Of a stretch of DNA of 33,273 nt, positions 31,301 to 33,273 are shown in pieces. Location: assembly GCA_023265175.1 (NCBI GenBank), contig JAHFUI010000029.1:1-33273 (forward strand). Direction: 5' to 3'. The notes under the pieces are model-generated. The model did not search any database and was not told the origin of the DNA. It worked only from the letters and a program-made list of their open reading frames with translations. The position numbers and the translations under genes were made by a program. This DNA is from Acidobacteriota bacterium. GTDB taxonomy: Bacteria; Acidobacteriota; Vicinamibacteria; Vicinamibacterales; CAVVIG01. Within the stretch, counting starts at the first letter, position 1. Every line of letters starts with the position of its first letter.

Positions 31301-33145
31301 CCGGCGCTGTCAGCCGTGACGCCCGTCGAGTTCGCGGCGGGCGTTCCAACGCTGACATCGAGCGTTGACGATCTCCGCCATGATTGGGCGCGCGCGCCGC
31401 GCGGGAACATTCTTCAGTACTCGCTCATCGCGTCGAACGGCACGCTCGATGGCGATGTGCTCGCCCGCAGTCGTATCGACCAGGTGCAGCATGCGCTCGA
31501 GCCAGCCTTCCTGCCCGACGCGCAAGCCAGAACCGACGTGCTGCCCTTCGTTCCTGCAGCACTCGCCGTTCCCGAGACCGACGGCGCGATTGTGCTCGTC
31601 ACGAGGACAGAAGCGAAGACGACGTGTCACAACGTCTATCGCATCGTTCCGCACTACGAGCAGACGGCGCTCGAGTTGCTGAAGGATCAACGGATCGCGG
31701 AGCTCGCGGCGGCTCGCATGGCCGTGAACATCGGCCGGCTGGAATTCAAGGGCGATTCAGCCGAGTTTGTCAGCGGCCCGGCGGACCGCCAGCAGGTGCT
31801 GGCGAACTGGGACAGCCAAGGAGACGGACGACCCGGCCGGGTGATGGGATTTGCCAGCTCTGCCGATGCCGTCGCGAGCCGGGAGCCTCAGCTCACCGAT
31901 CGTGTCAACGCGATTGCGACCTTGCTGCGCAACGAGCACGGTGCGGTCACGGCGCTCGCCGTTCCGGTGGCGATGCCAGAGGGCTGTGCCGGAGTGACCT
32001 TCGTCGTGCCTGCGGTGACCGAGCATCTCGTCGTGGCGATCGACAGGAACCTCGACGGGATCGCCCCATCAGTCCCGACGCTCTTGAAGACCGGCGCGTT
32101 GGGGGGAATCCTGAAGTACGCCAAACCGCTGGGCGATGCCGCGTTCTTGAGCGGCACCGCGACCGGTACCCTGACCGAGCAGTCGGTCAGTTCACCGCTG
32201 GCGACGATCTCCTCGGTCATCCCAGGTGCTACGGCTGAAGATGTGTTCATCTACAATCAGCCCGGCAGCACGCCGGAAACTGGTCTCACGCTGCAAGCTC
32301 AAGGTGCGGCCATCGCCGCCGCCGTCGGCGCACCAGGGCTTCCCGTCGGCGTGCCGGCGGTCACCCCCAGTGGGTGGCCTGACGCGAAATACCTGCACGT
32401 GACGGTTATTGCGGTGAAAACCGTGACGGTCACCAAACACCTGGTGGTCGCGATCGACACGAACGTCGGAGTCGAAGACGACACGGTGCCGATCCGAAAC
32501 ATGCTCGAGCCTGCGGCCCGGCCCCCCGAGATCACACGCCTCGCTGCGACCATTCTCAACGCGCTCCGTGACGGGGATCTGGGTGTCATCACGAAGAATG
32601 GCCAGGTGCTCGGCGATGCGTTGTTCCGAAGCGGCACGGACACTCCGGCGTCGGCGCTGACACTGGATCCGCTCACGACGGCGTTTCCAGGCGCCGCCGT
32701 GACCCGTGCGGCGGTTGCCATCTTCAGCGCGCCCGGCCAGACGCCGGACGATGCGGAGAAGGCGGCGGCGCAGCTTCAGGGCGGAGTGATCGCGACTGCC
32801 GTCGGCGTCGGCGGGTCGAGCGTCGGCATCCTGCCTGGGAAGAGTGGCTGGCCGGATACGGGTTATGCGTACGTCACCGTTATTGCCATTACGCAGCGGG
32901 CCGTTACGACGGGACCGCGTCTCGGAGATTTGACTCCGGATATCGAGCCTATTCCTGTTGATACCGGGCGACCTGTGGGAGGGGGGAACATCGGCGGGAT
33001 TCTAGGAGGTGGAATCATTCGTGGCACGCCGCGCGGGATCACAGAGCCTGCGGCGGCGACAACCCCGAAGCGGCGACCGGCCTCGGTTCGGAAGCCGAAG
33101 CCGGCGCCGCGCGGCCGCAAGAAGCCGAAGCCGCCGACCGAGTAA
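28328..33145 (+). CDS. Giant eCIS protein, 1605 aa, with duplicated C-terminal modules
   Basis: ATG 28328 follows AAGGAG with 6-nt spacing, only 2 nt after the previous stop. The N-terminal domain (about 30-105: LHYFDGKFLRADDLSLEQMY; GGSGVVHGLD; GMAIDPAGQIVLL) is shared with the preceding gene. A Pro-rich linker lies near 510-555 (APAPAPAQPTGPVPPPG). A beta-rich middle follows at about 720-870. Two copies of a roughly 140-155-aa module sit at about 1230-1365 and 1368-1523, each starting VT[EK]HLVVAID.N and ending SGWPD..Y..VTVIA. The last 65 residues are Gly-rich then Lys/Arg/Pro-rich (RKPKPAPRGRKKPKPPTE). There is no signal peptide. Size, place and modular repeats suggest a tail-fibre, cage or surface component; a large cargo is an alternative. 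No homology to a known toxin is evident. Confidence 0.8.
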   Translation: MSQVFRPFDPLVIVTAENGKTEIPSPTSLTRLHYFDGKFLRADDLSLEQMYVRALVHLSNQAGGSGVVHGLDTTLGDNGDEIVIGQGMAIDPAGQIVLLPNKEFRCRIDELIPLTARAVLPPRRRFLGPGSFEECVVTSEAPAVRPSEGYNFYVITIGHAEALCGQEDVYGKICEEACMTSTDRPYYREGIIVRAEPLYLTKAMPASGVVVLQEQHLRSRLASALFADEETQIGSLISGRGLHSDSWCLGARLGRGGRVPLAVIARAGHTTVFLDAWVVRRERIDTPPRRYWAARMSMRPWDGFLAQVLQFQCQLNELLVRSGTTPVFDPCRDMRDAVRDAANTLGDLVGAVKRPLPPPRIERIDPGSVPGLASLAIPLTRVSDLQLRLNTFLKPGLVRRRASVLIDGGIVELPPAGYLPVDAAGIVNDQIVALLGNGLDLRFCVVTPDFVAHALEEAQHMDRISLLQGLEPGGTRPPVDILVPDGEIIKPVVPARGIGFEGELHVRPEISAPAPAPAQPTGPVPPPGIAFGPLEPARPIGPGVLPVDRFGTPRASIRPAIGEIADIAGLGDRLRDTIDLTGRLGDVVILEPFKPRPTASTVQALGAGRAEPLESGGGAFYFAGMGEAPQRLKIADLVKGLAAVGRDAIDDLKVFQKLPVEELSGISGRIEQTLYANSNMIGGRATLFNTGLRSKFPGIGDDIVRPPIIDLPDFKFPTRPAEKRLVTVWTSLRADQNPFELAIEGTTRIDLNVTVGMPGANPSWIDYRVQGQLTVSQYQSTGSIRHLNGFVHDGFAHTRSVVDGGAPVDYHDTDDISCSCQLEDMLQRQKLTVRVRHGKMNAFRIEVSWGGAPLQAIVDVVHERIGALAETLLVSGTLVRNDAVMAAGHPRHAVAVSAVNTTGALIKRPEFANQALEHLFPPAPPPPKDIQIRATQDWVLFHRRRIKHCATIERAAPVPARRYHIWQLEVPDAVSSEKVRQALLTNDPAPLPALSAVTPVEFAAGVPTLTSSVDDLRHDWARAPRGNILQYSLIASNGTLDGDVLARSRIDQVQHALEPAFLPDAQARTDVLPFVPAALAVPETDGAIVLVTRTEAKTTCHNVYRIVPHYEQTALELLKDQRIAELAAARMAVNIGRLEFKGDSAEFVSGPADRQQVLANWDSQGDGRPGRVMGFASSADAVASREPQLTDRVNAIATLLRNEHGAVTALAVPVAMPEGCAGVTFVVPAVTEHLVVAIDRNLDGIAPSVPTLLKTGALGGILKYAKPLGDAAFLSGTATGTLTEQSVSSPLATISSVIPGATAEDVFIYNQPGSTPETGLTLQAQGAAIAAAVGAPGLPVGVPAVTPSGWPDAKYLHVTVIAVKTVTVTKHLVVAIDTNVGVEDDTVPIRNMLEPAARPPEITRLAATILNALRDGDLGVITKNGQVLGDALFRSGTDTPASALTLDPLTTAFPGAAVTRAAVAIFSAPGQTPDDAEKAAAQLQGGVIATAVGVGGSSVGILPGKSGWPDTGYAYVTVIAITQRAVTTGPRLGDLTPDIEPIPVDTGRPVGGGNIGGILGGGIIRGTPRGITEPAAATTPKRRPASVRKPKPAPRGRKKPKPPTE

Positions 33146-33160
33146 GCGCGGGAGCCGAGC

Positions 33161-33273
33161 ATGCTCGCTTCCGCGAGGCGGTCCTCTTCGGAGCCGGCTT
33201 CGGCCGGGCCGGCTCCGACACGCGCGTCTCCGGCTCCTGCCTCCGGACCGCTGTGGCCGTCGCTCGCGCTGCG
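33161..33273 (+). CDS. Possible next gene, truncated by the window edge
   Basis: ATG 33161 follows GGGAG with 6-nt spacing, 15 bp after the giant gene, and the frame stays open to the window end (37 codons). The visible N-terminus is Arg/Ser/Ala/Pro-rich and probably disordered (ARRSSSEPASAGPAPTRASP). Disordered starts of this kind are common on genes at the distal end of eCIS operons that encode cargo such as DUF4157 proteins, but nothing here identifies a family. A 9-bp inverted repeat (33190-33198 with 33208-33216, GGAGCCGGC / GCCGGCTCC) lies inside, so the frame could also be non-coding spacer with a terminator-like hairpin lacking a T-run. Confidence 0.4.
   Translation, partial: MLASARRSSSEPASAGPAPTRASPAPASGPLWPSLAL

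Noticed and set aside
5630-33145. Reading the cluster as a type VI secretion system or a tailed prophage
   Set aside because: No TssJLM membrane complex, TssBC-type short sheath, ClpV, terminase, portal or capsid genes are seen. The Pvc16 cap, Afp7-like, AAA+ Afp15-like and tape-measure-family genes identify an eCIS.
33190-33216. Inverted repeat GGAGCCGGC / GCCGGCTCC as operon terminator
   Set aside because: No T-run follows, the sequence lies inside an open frame with a good ribosome site, and GC-rich Ala/Gly/Pro codons easily form such repeats.
1-33273. CRISPR array, tRNA or rRNA genes
   Set aside because: No regularly spaced direct repeats, no cloverleaf with a CCA end and no rRNA-like conserved blocks were noticed on either strand by eye.

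Overview
The window is high-GC bacterial DNA dominated by one co-directional operon of about 27.5 kb (5630 to beyond the right edge at 33273). It encodes an extracellular contractile injection system (eCIS, related to Afp/PVC and the metamorphosis-associated structures). The host is not proven. The divergent sigma factor of a kind common in Acidobacteriota and Planctomycetota, the GC-rich palindromic repeats and the codon bias suggest an acidobacterium-like soil or sediment organism, possibly from a metagenome. This is inference.

Left region (1-4064): an eroded accessory segment. It holds a 600-bp stretch packed with nested palindromes, including a 271-bp MITE-like element with perfect 32-bp inverted repeats. 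Then come a sigma-70-type factor gene, a radical SAM gene remnant truncated at both ends on the opposite strand, a further possible remnant, an intact DUF4143-type AAA ATPase gene, and a frameshifted N-terminal fragment of a tyrosine-recombinase-like gene. This looks like a site of repeated insertion and deletion next to the eCIS island.

Regulatory region (4065-5629): a sigma-54 enhancer-binding protein with a degenerate receiver-like N-terminus, a GAFTGA AAA+ core and a Fis-type HTH. It is followed at once by a cluster of five TGTCACA-type boxes and then by the eCIS operon. It is the obvious candidate activator of the system.

eCIS operon: DUF3467 protein; cap/terminator (Pvc16/DUF4255); a beta-rich protein with a carboxypeptidase-regulatory-like segment; sheath 1; tube 1; sheath 2; a palindromic insertion element; tube 2; LysM/Afp7-like hub adaptor; a 59-aa DUF5908-like protein; gp27-like hub; gp5/VgrG-like spike; an unknown 462-aa protein with a strongly hydrophobic segment; gp25; gpJ/gp6-like baseplate wedge; tail-protein-I-like wedge with an N-terminal NHL-like propeller; tape-measure-family protein; AAA+ ATPase (Afp15-like); an Ala-rich, Cys-free coiled-coil protein; and two paralogous-domain proteins of 443 and 1605 aa. 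A possible further gene starts at 33161 and runs off the window. Most junctions are overlaps or gaps under 31 bp, so the operon is probably one transcription unit with translational coupling.

The most notable points are: (i) a MITE-like palindrome inserted exactly at the sheath 2 stop codon, which moves the Shine-Dalgarno of tube 2 about 160 bp away from its start; (ii) two alternating sheath/tube pairs; (iii) an unknown protein with a hydrophobic stretch where a PAAR tip gene often lies, with no PAAR gene visible; (iv) the pair of end-of-operon proteins that share an undescribed-looking domain, one of them 1605 aa with duplicated C-terminal modules and a basic tail.
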